Shown: positions 1 to 12,057 of the stretch, in pieces | How the letters are laid out: each line of letters starts with the position of its first letter | How positions within the stretch are numbered: position 1 is the first letter of the stretch | Assembly (NCBI GenBank): GCA_014529385.2 | Contig: CM043965.1 | Location: 16,428,912 to 16,492,911 of the forward strand | Direction: 5' to 3' | DNA from: Adiantum capillus-veneris | Lineage: Eukaryota; Streptophyta; Polypodiopsida; Polypodiales; Pteridaceae | DNA length: 64,000 nucleotides | The notes under the pieces: model-generated | Databases searched by the model: none | Told to the model about the DNA's origin: nothing | Seen by the model: the letters and a program-made list of their open reading frames with translations, nothing else | Translations under genes and position numbers: made by a program

Positions 1-780
1 GCCCCTCTAGTGGGCTCTTCATTTGACCAATGTACAGTTGTGTGGGTTCATGCGCGATTGCCGAGGCAAGAGCCTCTTGCACAGGTACTGGATTAGCTAG
101 CGGGTAATTCCCCCACAGGTACAGGTGAATTCGGAGAGGTTTCACGCCAGGAATCTCGTCCGATTCAAAAGGCAAGTAGCCCTACAGGTGCGGGAGCTCG
201 AGGACTTGCTACGGATGCGACCGGCACGCGAAACGGAGCCCGAAACAGTGAATTACAGCCTGCTGTGTATTTTTGCAGGTTTAGGGTTTTGGCCCTAAAC
301 GGACCCTAATACCCCCAGGAGGTTCGGGGACGCAAGGGGACCGCTGTACAGGTGATCTGGCGCATTTTCAGGGCTGAAAACAGAGAATTCAGCGTGCTGC
401 AGATTCTCGCCAGGTTTTGCAAAGTGCCCGTATGCGTCGGGAAAGTCGGCCAATGCGTGGGAATACTGACTGTGAAGGGTTCTAGTACAGTTATGCTGCC
501 GAAATCGGGCTGGAACAGTGGAAATTCAGCCGAGTTTGTGTGGGGCAGCTTGTAGGGAACCACAGCGTTTATCCCTCTTTTGAACAATAAAGAAATACCG
601 AAAGGGGCGCCTAAGTTAGGGGCCAATCTGGTGTCCGTCTACTCATACAGGTGCAATCTAGCAGCCTGTATCCCTCTCCCCTTTGTTGTGTCTTGAAAGT
701 ACAGGTAAAATAGACGACTAATAATGGGTGAAAGCTAAATCAAGGTTTGAAGTAAAGTCTACCGCCCTTTTTGGATTGAA
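1..780 (+). repeat. Left-edge non-coding repeat with an LTR-like fragment
   Basis: No coding region is recognisable here. Between about 585 and 660 the + strand reads like the minus strand of the Gypsy-1 LTR at about 3570-3650: a 23-bp identical block around the GGGGCGCC core, then GGGGCCAAT and a weaker match onward. This is inferred to be a diverged, inverted relative of that LTR. The short phrases TTTAGGG and CCCTAAAC near 280-310 also recall that LTR. The left boundary lies outside the window and the right boundary is where Gypsy-1 coding similarity begins. Confidence 0.4.
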
Positions 781-784
781 CAGG

Positions 785-1800
785 CCGGTTACACTGTGGA
801 TCCCCACGAGAAAGGGACTCCTTTCTGTATCAAGATATGCAAAGGGGAAGCAACCTTTGCATAACTTTCGAATGAACTGTCTGTAGTACGAACACAGTCA
901 CAAGAAGCTTTCAACTTCATGGACATTCTTCAAATCGGGCCAATCACGGATGGTCTCTATCTTGGCCGAATCTACTTGCACTCTTGCTGCTGAGACAAAG
1001 TGTCCCAAAAAGTGTATCTCTGAAGCAGATGATCTCTGTGTTCTCCCTCATTCTCGTAGAAGCAATGATATCATCAAAGAAAGTGCCAACAAATAGCATG
1101 TACTCTCGAAAAATCCCGTCCATCATCCGGTTTAAATGTCGCAGGAGCATTGGTGAAGCCAAAAGGCATCACCAAAAAAACTCAAATAACCCAAAAGTCG
1201 TCCGAAAGGCTGTCTTGTAGATGTCTCCCGATGCGATTCGGATCTGATGATATCCACTCTTTAAGTCAATCTTGCTAAAGCACGAGGATCCCCGTAACCT
1301 GTCGAGTATATGATCGATCCTAGGAATCGGAAATCTGTTCTTGATGGTGATTTTGTTGAGAGCGCTATAATCGATGCACGTTCTCCAAGATCCGTCTTTC
1401 TTCAAATCCAACAACAGTGGAGAGCAATACGGTGAAGTACTATGCTGGACAAGACCCTTTTCAAAGAGGCCTTTCACTGGGTTCATAATCTTTTCATTCT
1501 GTACTCGCCTCACACGGTAAGGTGGCCGGTTCGGTGGTGTGCTTCTAGGTATCAGATCAATGGTTTGATCTAGTAGAAAGTCACTCGCGTGCCCTGAACA
1601 CCCCTGTCATTGCAAACGAAGTTTGCCAATGCTCGGTGTAATGGCAACATCCCATCCGGGTGCCAATCGAACTACCTCCGCCTGCGGCGTCAGTCTGTCG
1701 GGCGTAATTCCAAATCGAGCCGCCAATTCCAAGTGAAAAGAAGTTGGCCTTGGCTCCTTCAAAAGAGCTTCCTGATCCTTCACTTTGCACCAAAAGCGGC
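785..1800 (-). pseudogene. Gypsy-1 pol remnant (PR trace, RT, start of RNase H)
   Basis: The minus strand encodes a Ty3/gypsy polymerase in pieces. The best frame (1513 to 1169) holds RT blocks: a [20 protein letters not shown]-type block, [14 protein letters not shown] and [13 protein letters not shown]. The next frame (1162 to 944) holds the catalytic FDDI core, then stops. A third frame continues through a YYRQFIRK thumb motif to a PFSWG motif near 800, the usual lead-in to RNase H. Upstream, 1520-1800 gives a compressed protease-to-RT linker with no intact D-S/T-G triad. Several frameshifts and stops make this a dead copy. The RT assignment is secure; the exact edges are approximate. Confidence 0.8.
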
Positions 1801-1867
1801 AAAGTTTGTGCTTTCATTCATTAGATTCGGTGCAGGTCCCACGCCATGTGGTACCAGTTCTGCTTTT

Positions 1868-3413
1868 CTATCTATCTTTTCTGCCACGTTCCTCAGCTGC
1901 TCTCGAACTCTCAGGCCTGTCGTCGTCTTTATCATTCTGTCCTTTCTGTGCCTTTTTAGGGCACTTCGCGGAGATATGTCCCAATTCCCCGCATCCAAAG
2001 CACTTCCCCTCCCTGATGAAGCGAGCCATCTCCTGAGGAGTAAGCTTGGGTCGTGCATCCTTTCTCTCTAGGTTGCTCTTTCTCTTTCTACTTTCATTCC
2101 CAGAAGTCTGTCCGGGTCGTTGTGCCGTGACGTCATTTGTGGGGTAGGTCAGACTGCCAGAGTGAATTGCAAAGCCCCGCTTCGCATGACTCATCAACTC
2201 CTGAATAGAAGCTGACTTTGTTCCAAGCAGTGATCTCGGATCTCTGTAGGTAGACCCAAGGTAAACCGCTCAATCTGTTCTCTGAACGAGATCTTCTTGA
2301 ATGAAGAGGCGGGTAGAAAAGAGCTCTAGAATCTTTCACAGTAAGAATTCACTGTATCGCTCTTGGTCATCCGGAGATGGTTCCAAGCAGCACGTATATC
2401 TCGTTCAAACTCTTGAGTCAACCAAGAAGAAATAAAAAGCCTCTTGAATTTCAGCCATGTAACTAGCACAGTCTTGCTTAATAGAAGCGTGGACCACCAA
2501 GTGCGAGCAACTCTCCGAATCTTGGAGTGCTCTGAAAAGCGTCTTCCCGCGAAAGCGATGTCAAACTGCTGTATAAAAGACAAAGCCTTCGAAGCATCGG
2601 AGTATCCCCGAAAAGTATCAAACTTAAGTGCTTGGCCACCTTCCTTAAACTCTCGGACTTTCTCGCTTTTATCTTCGAGAAAGTCATACTGGTTGGCTTT
2701 GTAAAAATTCTTCTTGTTCGCATAAAAGTTTCCGTTGTCAGAGTCTGAACTGTCCGTAGACGAGTCCTCTGTAGAAGTGTCACTCACTGGGCGAGACTTA
2801 GACTTCTTTGCCTTTTTCTTGCCCTTTCCGAAGCGTTGTTTCTTGCTTCGCTTTTTGCTTTTTCTGTCTTCTTCACTCAAGTCTGAAGAGCTAGAAGAAC
2901 TGTCAGAAGAAGAAGAGAAGAAGAACTGGCTAAGCCTTCAAACTTGACACGCTTCTTCAGTTTCTTTGCCTTGTCGAATGTCGACCGACGACCCAAATAC
3001 CCCGCGAAGTCAATGCCTTTCTTTTGCTTTTTGCCGTGCTTTTTGTCTTTCTTTTGCACGTCGAAAAGCTGAGCAATCCGTGCATCAACCACGTTCTCCA
3101 GTTCCTTCTCCGTATATTTCTTGGAGGCAGAAGGTTTCTTGAGAGCGGGTTTCGAGAGTGGTGTTGTGGTTCTCTGCCACTCCGTTTGTACCTCTTCCAA
3201 AGAGGTCTGGTTCATATATTTTGCTATCTTCGGGTCCCTGGCAAAATTGTGCATCATCTTTGTTGCATCATCAATCAATTTACGACGCTCCATCTCTCGC
3301 TACTACGCCGGAGTAGGCCTAGGCGGGCCATACTCCGTGCCGGAATCTTCGTTGCGATCCCTGCCCGCATCTCCAGATGCAGAGGGAGTCGATTGATCAT
3401 TGCCTGAATCCAT
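1868..3413 (-). pseudogene. Gypsy-1 gag remnant
   Basis: The gag reading starts at the ATG complementary to 3411-3413 and is interrupted by two consecutive TAG codons (3300-3305), then resumes in the same frame to about 2877. A second open stretch (2880 to 2326) carries a lysine-rich and acidic-serine tract followed by a retrotransposon gag-core pattern with aromatic WW and capsid-like helices. A third (2197 to 1868) ends in a CCHC knuckle, CFGCGELGHISAKC. Gag would form the particle and bind element RNA. Frameshifts and stops indicate a non-functional copy. The order and spacing relative to the primer site and RT support the call. Confidence 0.75.
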
Positions 3414-3471
3414 AGGTGCCGCAGAAAAAAAATTCGGGGATCGGATTTCTCGTAGAAGAGAAATCGGACGT

Positions 3472-3483
3472 GCTCTGATACCA
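3472..3483 (-). other. Gypsy-1 primer-binding site (tRNA-iMet)
   Basis: The minus strand reads TGGTATCAGAGC, the 12-nt match to the 3' end of plant initiator tRNA-Met that primes minus-strand synthesis in many plant LTR retrotransposons. It sits one base from the end of the LTR. Confidence 0.9.
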
Positions 3484-3484
3484 A

Positions 3485-4089
3485 TGTAACAGACTTGGAC
3501 ACTCCAAGTCAAGAATCAACCGCGACAGCACCAAATAACCACTTCAAAACAATTCACAGATCACAATAGATTTGCACTAGCCCGGCGGAGTACCGTGCCT
3601 AGAGATATTGGCCCCAAAGACTGGCGCCCCTTTCGGTATTTCTTTTTTATATTAATCAGATCAAAGTACAAGAGAGTGGCTAGGGTTTCACTCTCAGACT
3701 CTGCGTCCAAATGCTCTGAGAAGTCAAGCCCTCACCACTTAATTAAAGGTACAAGGGATGCCCAAAAGCAGAGCCCCAAAAGCTTCAAATCAAAAGCAGT
3801 TTGTTTCTCTCTCACAAACTCTTTTGAGTTTTTAAAAAAAAAGAAAAGTTACTCTCTCTCATTGCGTAGGAGAAAAAGCAACGCGCCGCAAATCACGAAA
3901 ATCCGTACCAGCACTGCCACGTGGCATTCGACGGCAGTTTTAGGGTTTTGCTGACAAAAATTAGGGTTTTAGCCAGAATTTAGGGTTTGCTACAAATTAG
4001 GGTTTTTGCAGTTTTTAGGGTTTGCAGGGATTTTAGGGTTTCAGCTTGAAATTAGGGTTTCTCCGTAGCCACGTCATAGCTTTGTGACA
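3485..4089 (-). repeat. Gypsy-1 5' LTR
   Basis: About 605 bp bounded by TGTCACA and TGTTACA on the minus strand, directly upstream of the primer site. It contains the regularly spaced TTAGGG array at 3938-4060. The other LTR is not in the window, so the outer edge rests on the TG..CA ends and on the resumption of copia LTR sequence at 4090. Confidence 0.75.
3938..4060 (-). repeat. Telo-box array inside the Gypsy-1 LTR
   Basis: Seven TTAGGGTTT motifs (AAACCCTAA on the element's sense strand) start at 3941, 3962, 3981, 3998, 4016, 4034 and 4053, a spacing of 17-21 bp, with unrelated bases between. AAACCCTAA is the plant telo-box found in promoters. The regular spacing suggests a short tandem array rather than a telomere. 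Confidence 0.8.
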
Positions 4090-4200
4090 GGACCAATTTA
4101 AAGTTAGTGGCCAAGTTCAATGTGAACTTGAACTTGGCCAAAGGTTAATAACCTTTAAAACTATACACAAAGGGGGCCATTTGGGCCTTTTAACCCAACA
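4090..4200 (-). repeat. Copia-1 outer 3' LTR remnant
   Basis: 111 bp matching the right end of the 5' LTR at 14889-14993 nearly base for base, including the terminal AACCCAACA. The rest of this LTR was displaced by Gypsy-1. The adjacent 4201-4211 reads AAGTGGGAGGT on the minus strand, a polypurine tract for plus-strand priming. Confidence 0.85.
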
Positions 4201-4234
4201 ACCTCCCACTTAAAGGCATAATGGCGCCTTTAAG

Positions 4235-7200
4235 CTACGTGACTCCCACCATCTGTATGCATAGCTGATGTTGTGCTTTGAATAAGCACTTAGTGAGAGC
4301 ATTTGCTGGATTTTGTGATGTATGGACCTTAACCAATGTAATAAGGCCATCCTCAAGCACTTCTCTAATGAAGTGATACCGCACATCAATATGCTTTGTG
4401 TGTGCATGAAACATGGCATTCTTTGCCAGACATATGGCACTCTGGCTATCACAACCAAGCATAGGTGCCTTGCCAGGCAAACCAAACTCGCTGCATAGGC
4501 GTGCTAGCCAAATGGCTTCTTTGGAAGCCTCAGTGGCTGAAATATATTCAGCCTCACTGGTAGACAATGCAATGATCTTTTGCAATCTAAAACACCATGA
4601 AACAACACCTCCTCCAAGAGTAAACACATAGCCACTTGTGGATTTCCGTGTATCCACATCACCAGCCATGTCAGAGTCACAAAATCCCTTCAACTCCAAT
4701 GGTCCTTTACCATAGCAGAGGCATTTGTTTTTAGTCCCTTTCAAGTACCTCATAATGGACTTCACTGCATCCCAATGAAACCTGCCTGGATTAGCCATAA
4801 ACTGGCTCACAACTCGGCTATGTCAGGCCTAGTAGCAACCATAGCATACATAAGTGAACCACAAGCTGAAGCGTAAGGCACACTTTGCATGTCATTGGCT
4901 TCTTCCTTTGACTTGGGGCAATCATCCTTTGAGATTTTGACATATGGCTGTAATAGCACACCAAGAGACTTTGCTTCAGCCATGTTAAATCTGTCCAGCA
5001 CCTTTTCAATATACTTTTCTTGCGACAAATACAATATGCGCTAGTCCCTTTGCCTTGTAACACGCACTCCAAGTATATGTTCAGCTGCCCCAAGGTCTTT
5101 CATTGAAAACGCAAATTTCAGCTGCCCTTTAAGAGCATCAACAGTGCTTCTTTTCTTTGCAGCTATCAACATATCATCCACATAGAGCACAAGAATGATA
5201 GGGCTGCCATCCTCATCACGTTTGGTATACAAACAATGGTCTGCATGGCTTCTTTTGTAACCATGTTTAAGCATGAAGCGATCAAACATCTTGTACCATT
5301 GTCTACATGATTGTTTCAACCCATACAAGCTTCTATTGAGTATACATACCAAATGTTCCTTGCCAGGAATAACAAAACCCTCGGGTAAGCTCTTCCTCCA
5401 CATCACCATGCAAGAAAGCGGTATGTACATCCATTTGGTCCATTTCCAAATCAAGAGCAGCCACAATGGCAAACAATACACACAAAGTGGTCATCTTCAC
5501 AACAAGAGAGAACACTTCCTGAAAGTCTATGCCCTTGGTTTGAACATATCCCTTTGCCACAAGCCTTGCCTTATACTTGGGTTTTGCATCAACAGTTTTG
5601 ATTTTAGACACCCATTTGTTAGGAATAGACTTCCTCCCTTTGGGCAATTCAACCAAATCCCAAGTATGATTAGCATGCAAAGCTTTAATCTCTTCCTGCA
5701 TAGCAAGCTCCCACTTGTCGTTGTGCTCACATGTCTTTGCCTCTTTATACGTAAGAGGCTCTCCCTCATCTGTCAACATAATGTAATGCAAAGAGGGGTC
5801 ATATCGACTCACAGGCCGTCTTTGACAAGTAGACCGCCTCACCCAATGATCCACATTATCCGGCAATGGGTTTACATCAAGTGGCACTACAAAATCATCA
5901 ACAATGGGCTGTTGTACATCATTTTCAGCACCATTTTCAGCATTGTTTCTTGGCTGCAAATGCCCTTCAGGAGCCTCAATTTGCTGTCCAACATCATCTG
6001 GCTCAAACACCACTAGATCATCTACATTTTCAGCCATATGTGGTGCATCCTGAGGGTCAAAAATAGGCCTAACAGGTGGCTGGTCATGCTGAAATTTCAC
6101 CCTTTTATGGTCATGTTTTGAGGGACAATTGTTTTGACGCAACCTTGCCTCATTAAAAACAACATCCCGGCTGCGTATAACCCTTTTGAGCTAAGGTAAC
6201 TAAATCCTGTAACCCATTTCGCCTTCTTCACCATATCCCATGAAGAGGCCTTTAATGGACTTGGCATCTAGTTTGCTCCTCAACTCAAATCTAATATGCA
6301 CAAAAGCCTCGCAACCAAAAATACGGAAGTGATCATGTGAAGCAAGCTTACCAGACCAAACCTCTTCAGGGATATCACCTTTCAAAGACATGTGAGGGGA
6401 TCGATTGCATATATGCACTGCAGTTTTCAAAGCTTCTCCCCAAAATCCATGAGAGAGATTAGCTGTGGACAGCATGCATCTCACCCTCTCACAAAGTGTC
6501 CTATTGAACCTTTCACCCACACCATTAGAAGAGGGGCTGTATGGCACAGTAAGCTCCCTCTTAATGCCCAAATTTTCACAAAATTTATTAAATTCAGCAC
6601 TTGTGAACTCCCCCCCATTGTCCGTACGCAAGCATTTTAGCTTTCTACATGTTTGGGTGGTCACAAATGCATGAAATTTCTTAAATGCAGCAAAGGCTTC
6701 ATCCTTAGATTTGAGCAAATAAACCCAAATTTTCCTAGAATGATCATCAACAAGGGAGACAAAATAGCATGCACCTCCCATAGACTTAGTAGGCATACTA
6801 CATACATCAAAATATACAAGATCAAGCACACAAGATTTACGAGAGACACCGGAGTAATAAGAACGCTTTACTTGCTTGCCATATTGACATTCATTACAAA
6901 AGTCAAGCTTTGTGCCCTTAGCATCAAGCTTGTTCAAAGTACAAAGTTTAGAGAGGCCCTTTTGGCTCATATGGCCAAGCGTCTTGTGCCACAACTCCAT
7001 GTGAGAGTTAATTTCAACCAATGCAATAAACTTGCCGAACACGGCCTTTCCATGCATGGCACATGCAGTAAAGTATCCCTTGTGCCCTTTGCAATCAACC
7101 TTGAGTCTTTAGTCATTTTCCATGATCCTCTCTCAAACAAGATGCTGTAACCATGCATATCCATCTGATCAACAAAAAGCAGACTCTTCTTGATTCTCGG

Positions 7201-7525
7201 TACATATCTAACATCATGCAAGACAAGCTCATTTGTGCCATCTATGGACAGATGCACAGTGCCAATACCCTCTATGGAACATGCATGATTGTTTCCAAGG
7301 TATACATGGCCATGCTTGCCTACATCAAAAGTAGAGAAACACTCCTTGATAGGAGTCACATGAAATGAAGCACCGGAATCAACTATCCACGTCTGGGATA
7401 ATGCATCATTGACAGTCAACAAAGCATCAATAAGATCACTCTTGGTGATCTGCATGTCTTGTGAATGAACATTAAGAGAGGCATCAAGGTCCTAAGCATT
7501 ATCATCTGACAAAGTGGCACACAAG
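4235..7525 (-). pseudogene. Copia-1 outer pol (PR-INT-RT-RNase H)
   Basis: Read from right to left, the minus strand encodes a copia protease with the WIVDSGASFHVTP active site (about 7390), the pre-integrase HHCC finger (LWHKTLGHMS, then CNECQYGK, about 6900-6990) and the integrase core with RTDNGGEF and NGVGERFN (about 6520-6640). Next come RT from 6142 to 4818, with a KYKARLVAKGY block and the LYVDDM catalytic core (about 5190), and RNase H with STSEAEY and a terminal TKHIDVRYHFIR block (4235-4810). The polyprotein is broken into at least five frames (breaks near 4810, 5040, 5400, 6190 and 7000). It is a close sibling of the Copia-1 inner pol at 7864-11148. Confidence 0.9.
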
Positions 7526-7530
7526 ATGTC
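7526..7530. repeat. Target-site duplication of Copia-1 inner, left copy
   Basis: ATGTC immediately left of the inner element. The partner at 13104-13108 is ATATC. The uninterrupted sibling sequence near 11148 reads ATGTC followed by CTCTAC, showing that the right copy carries one later G-to-A change. Confidence 0.85.
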
Positions 7531-7635
7531 TGATGAGCGCGCGGCGGTGTGTGCAAGTGAAAGAGCACGCGAGGAAGTGCGGTGTGTGTGCAGAGAGGGG
7601 AGGCGAAGAGCAGCAAGAGAGGAAGCGCTAGCAGA

Positions 7636-7680
<45 letters not shown>

Positions 7681-7828
7681 CACGTTTTTGAGAAAAACTC
7701 AATAAGTGAGTTTTGGGTTTTCCCACTTTTATTATAAGCGACCTTTAAAAATGTGTCCAAGTTCAATATGAACCTGGACAAAGTATAAAAATGTACAAAA
7801 AGGGGTTATTTAGGCCTTTAACCCAACA
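7531..7828 (-). repeat. Copia-1 inner 3' LTR
   Basis: 298 bp from TGATGAGCG to AACCCAACA on the + strand (TGTTGGGTT to CTCATCA on the sense strand). It contains an uninterrupted GA run at about 7638-7678, longer than in the 5' LTR. Confidence 0.92.
7638..7678. repeat. (GA)n microsatellite
   Basis: About 20 GA units inside the Copia-1 inner 3' LTR. The 5' LTR has only about 9, so the tract changed length after insertion. Confidence 0.95.
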
Positions 7829-7863
7829 ACCTCCCACTTAAAGGCATAAATGGCGCCTTTAAG

Positions 7864-10800
7864 CTACGTGACTCCCACCATCTCTATGCATAGATGATGT
7901 TGTGCTTTGGGTAAGCACTTAGTGAGAGCATCGACTGGATTTTGTGATGTATGGACCTTAACCAATGTAATAAGGCCATCCTCAAGCACTTCTCGTATGA
8001 AGTGATACCGCACATCAATATGCTTTGTGCGTGCATGAAACATGGCGTTCTTTGCCAAACATATGGCACTCTGGCTATCACAACCAAGCATAGGTGCCTT
8101 GGCAGGCAAACCAAACTCACTGCATAGGCGTGCTAACCAAATAGCTTCTTTGGAAGCCTCCGTGGCTCAAATATATATTCAGCCTCTGTCAATGCAACAA
8201 TCTTTTGCAATCTAGAACACCATGAAACAGCACCTAAATACATAGCCACTTGTGGAATTCCGTGTATCCACATCACCAGCCATGTCAAAGTCACAAAATC
8301 CCTTGAACTCCATTGGTCCTTTACCATAGCAGAGGCATTTGTTTTTAGTCTCTTTCAAGTACCTCATAATGGACTTCACTGCATCCCAATGCAACCTGCC
8401 TGGATTAGCCATAAACCGGCTCACAACTCCCACTGCATGGGCTATGTCAGGCCTAGTAGCAACCATAGCATACATAAGTGAACCACAAGCTGAAGCATAA
8501 GGCACACTTTGCATGTCATTGGCTTCTTCCTTTGACTTGGGACAATCATCCTTGGATATTTTAACATATGGTTGTAATAGCACACCAAGAGGCTTTGCTT
8601 CAGCCATGTTAAATCTGTCCAACACCTTTTCAATGTACTTTTCTTGCAACAAATACAATAGGCGCTTGTCTCTTTGCCGTGTAACACGCACTCCAAGTAT
8701 ATGTTCAGCTGCCCCAAGGTCTTTCATTGAAAACCGAGATTTCAGCTGCCCTTTAAGAGCATCAACAATGCTTCTTTTCTTTGCAGCTATCAACATATCG
8801 TCTACATAGAGCACAAGAATGATAGGGTTGCCATCCTAATCACGTTTGGTATACAAACAATAGTCTGCATGGCTTCTTTTGTAACCATGTTTAAGCATGA
8901 AGCGATCAAACTTCTTGTATCATTGTCTACATGATTGTTTCAACCCATACAAGCTTCTATTGAGCATACATACCAAATGTTCCTTGCCAGGAATAACAAA
9001 ACCCTCGGGTTGCTTTATGTAAAGCTCTTCTTTCACATCACCATGCAAGAAAGCGGTATGTAATCCATTTGGTCCATTTCCAAATCAAGAGCAGCCACAA
9101 TGGCAAACAATACACACAAAGTGGTCATCTTCACAACAAGAGAGAACACTTCCTGAAAGTCTATGCCCTTGGTTTGAACATATCCCTTTGCCACAAGCCT
9201 TGCCTTATACTTGGGTTTTGCATCAACAGTTTTGATTTTATACACCCATTTGTTAGAAATAGACTTCCTCCCTTTGGGCAATTCAACCAAATCCCAAGTA
9301 TGATTAGCATGCAAAGCTTTAATCTCTTCCTGCATAGCAAGCTCCCACTTGTCGCTGTGCTCACATGTCTTTGCCTCTTTATACGTAAGAGGCTCTCCCT
9401 CATCTGTCAACATAATGTAATGCAAAGAGGGGTCATATCGACTCACAAGCCGTCTTTGACAAGTAGACCGCCTCACCCAATGATCCACATTATCCGGCAA
9501 TGGGTTTACATCAAGTGGCACTACAAAATCATCAACAATGGGCTGTTGTACATCATTTTCAGCACCATTTTCAGCATTGTTTCTTGGCTGCAAATGCCCT
9601 TCAGGAGCCTCAATTTGCTGTCCAACATCATCTGGCTCAAACACCACTAGATTATCTACATTTTCAGCCATATGTGGTGCATCCTGAGGGTCAAAAATAG
9701 GCCTAACAGGTGGCTGGTCATGCTGAAATTTCACCCTTTTATGGTCATGCTTTCAAGCACAATTGTTTTGAAGCAGCCTTGCCTCATTAAAAACAGCATC
9801 TCAACTACGTACAACCCTTTTGAGCTGAGGTAACCAAATCCAGTAACCCATTTCGCCTTCTTCACCATATCCCATGAAGAGGCCTTTAATGGACTTCGCA
9901 TCTAATTTACTCCTCAACTCAGGTTTAACATGCACAAAAGCTTCGCAACCAAAAATGCGTAAGTGGTCATATGAAGCAGGCTTGCCAAACCAAACCTCTT
10001 GAGGGATGTCACCTTTCAAAGACATGTGAGGGGATCGATTGCATATATGCACTGCAATTTTCAAAGCTTCTCCCCAAAATCCATGAGAGAGATTAGCTGT
10101 GGACAACATGCATCTCACCCTCTCACAAAATGTCCTATTGAATCTTTCAGCTACACCATTAGAAGAGGGACTGTATGGCACAGTAAGCTCCCTCTTAATT
10201 CCCAAATTTTCACAAAACTTGTTAAATTCAGCACTTGTGTACTCCCTCCCATTGTCTGTACGCAAGCATTTTAGCTTTCTACATGTTTGGGTGGTCACAA
10301 ATGCATGAAATCTCTTAAACGCAACAAAGGCTCCATCCTTAGACTTAAGCAAATAAACCCAAATTTTCCTAGAATGATCATCAACAAAGGAGACAAAATA
10401 ACATACACCACCCATAGACTTAGGAGGCATGCCACATACATCAGAATGTACAAGATCAAGCACACAAGATTTACGAGAGACACCGGAGTAATAAGAACGC
10501 TTTACTTGCTTGCCATATTGACATTCATTACAAAATCAAGCTTTGTGCCTTTAGCATCAAGCTTGTTCAAAGTACAAAGCTTAGAAAGGTCCTTCTAGCT
10601 CATATGGCCAAGCCTCTTGTGCCACAACTCCATGTGAGAGTTAATTTCAGCCAATGCAATAAACTTGCCCAACACTGCCTTTCCATGCATACAGTAAAGT
10701 GTCCCTTTCTTTGTGCCCTTTACAATCAGCCTTGAGCCTTTGGTCATTTTCCATGACCCTCTCTCAAACAAGATGCTGTAACCATGCATATCCATCTGAC

Positions 10801-11148
10801 CAACAGAAAGCAGACTCTTCTTGATTCCCAGCACATATCGAACATCATGCAAGACAAGCTCATTTGTGCCATTTATGGACAGATGCACAGTGCCAATACC
10901 CTCAATGGAACATGCATGATTGTTTCCAAGGTATACATGGCCTGCTTGCCTGCATCAAAAGTAGAGAAACACTCCTTGATAGGAGTCACATGAAATGAAG
11001 CACCGGAATCAACAATCCAAGTCTGGGACAATGCATCATTGACGGTCAACAAAGCATTAATAAGATCACTCTTGGTGATCTGCATGTCATGTGAATGAAC
11101 ATTTAGAGACATCAAAGTCATAAGCATCATCATCTGACAAAGTGGCAC
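7864..11148 (-). pseudogene. Copia-1 inner pol (PR-INT-RT-RNase H)
   Basis: Minus-strand copia pol in the order protease (WIVDSGASFHVTP, about 11010), pre-integrase finger and integrase core (RTDNGREY, NGVAERFN; 10463-9801), RT (9734-9033, continuing in another frame 8814-8212 with the LYVDDM core near 8810) and RNase H (8109-7864). Stops or frameshifts occur near 8130, 8830, 9020, 9780, 10520 and 10880, so no polyprotein could be made. The RT N-terminal part is nearly identical to the outer copy, which shows recent common ancestry. Both copies carry FSLVVKMTTL where the copia consensus usually has FSPVVK. Confidence 0.9.
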
Positions 11149-12057
11149 ACAAGATGTCCTCTACATCTGACAGCTCCTCAATCACGACACTAGAAGCCAC
11201 ATTGGCCTTCTCTTTGTCCTTTGAGCTATCCTGTGCATCTGCCTTGACTTCCTTCTTCTCTTTCTTTTTGTCTCCGCCATTCTTTTTTCTTTCTAACTCA
11301 GCTTTATAGTACCTGCAATCCGGTTTCTTGTGACCTTTCCTGCCACATTGATAGCAAGTCACATCACCCTTGCCTTTGCTTGCATTTCCCCTTTCTTTAC
11401 TCTTACTCTTACTCCTTTGTGCATAAGCATTCTTTTTTTTTGTCCTGCCTCTAACCATGTTGGCAGAGCTACCTCCCTCTCCACTTGCTTTCCTCCTGAT
11501 TTCTTTATTCAAGATAGAACCCCTAACACCATCAAAGGTCAAATTGGGGTTATCGGACAACGAAACCACCAAAGTTTCCCATGACTCAGGTAAGGTCATA
11601 AGCAAGAAGATAGCTTTCAGCTTATCATCAAAAGGGGGCAAGCCAGAATCCTGTAACTGTGACAAAGTACCTGCGAACAATGACAAGTGCTCTGCCGCAC
11701 TCTTGGACTCATCTAGTTGCATGCCAACAAGCTTTCGCATCAAGTGCATCTGGTTGACAGGCGTTGTATTTTCATACATTCCCTTTAACTTCTCCCACAC
11801 ATCAAAAGCAGTCATGAGACCTTTTACATCAATGACGGTCTCATCTGTCATGGCCATTTTAATGTATGTAACGGCCTTCCTGTTCATGCTAACCCATGCT
11901 TCATCCGTCATATTCTGTGGCTTCACCTGTTCAAGTGCCCCTTTGCAATCCTTAAGAAATAGGATTCCCCGAATCCTGTCTTTCCAAAGATCAAAACCTA
12001 TACCATCAAACATATAATCTCGAAGAGGTTCTTCACATCCGAAGAAGATGAGGCCAT
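11087..12057 (-). pseudogene. Copia-1 inner gag
   Basis: The best ATG is complementary to 12055-12057 and opens with M-A-S-S-S-S-D-V-K. This frame closes after about 18 codons; an indel shifts to the long frame that runs to 11087. The long frame shows a copia gag core (an FDLWKDRIRGIL block, then AFDVWEKLKGMYE and a LMTLPESWETLV helix), a CCHC knuckle CYQCGRKGHKKPDC and a lysine-rich tail. It then leads, with a frame change, into the protease. The conserved ATG context also occurs at 13993 in the outer copy, which supports the start. Confidence 0.85.

Larger units (their letters stand above)
780..4089 (-). mobile_element. Gypsy-1: truncated Ty3/gypsy element
   Basis: A minus-strand Ty3/gypsy element with, in order, a 5' LTR, an initiator tRNA-Met primer site, gag with one zinc knuckle, a decayed protease, reverse transcriptase and the start of RNase H. 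Integrase and the 3' LTR are absent, because the sequence changes character near 780. The right edge falls exactly inside the 3' LTR of the outer Copia-1 element: the bases following 4089 (GGACC...) continue the copia LTR as seen intact near 14889. This implies Gypsy-1 inserted there, with its other target-site copy lost or outside the window. Confidence 0.75.

Noticed and set aside
3938-4060. Telomere or interstitial telomeric tract
   Set aside because: Motifs are separated by unrelated bases, number only seven, and lie inside an LTR with defined ends; this is not a head-to-tail TTTAGGG array.
5273-6016. 247-codon + strand ORF, with a 193-codon counterpart at 9069-9650
   Set aside because: Antisense shadow of conserved copia RT/linker sequence; it recurs only because the two Copia-1 copies are similar.
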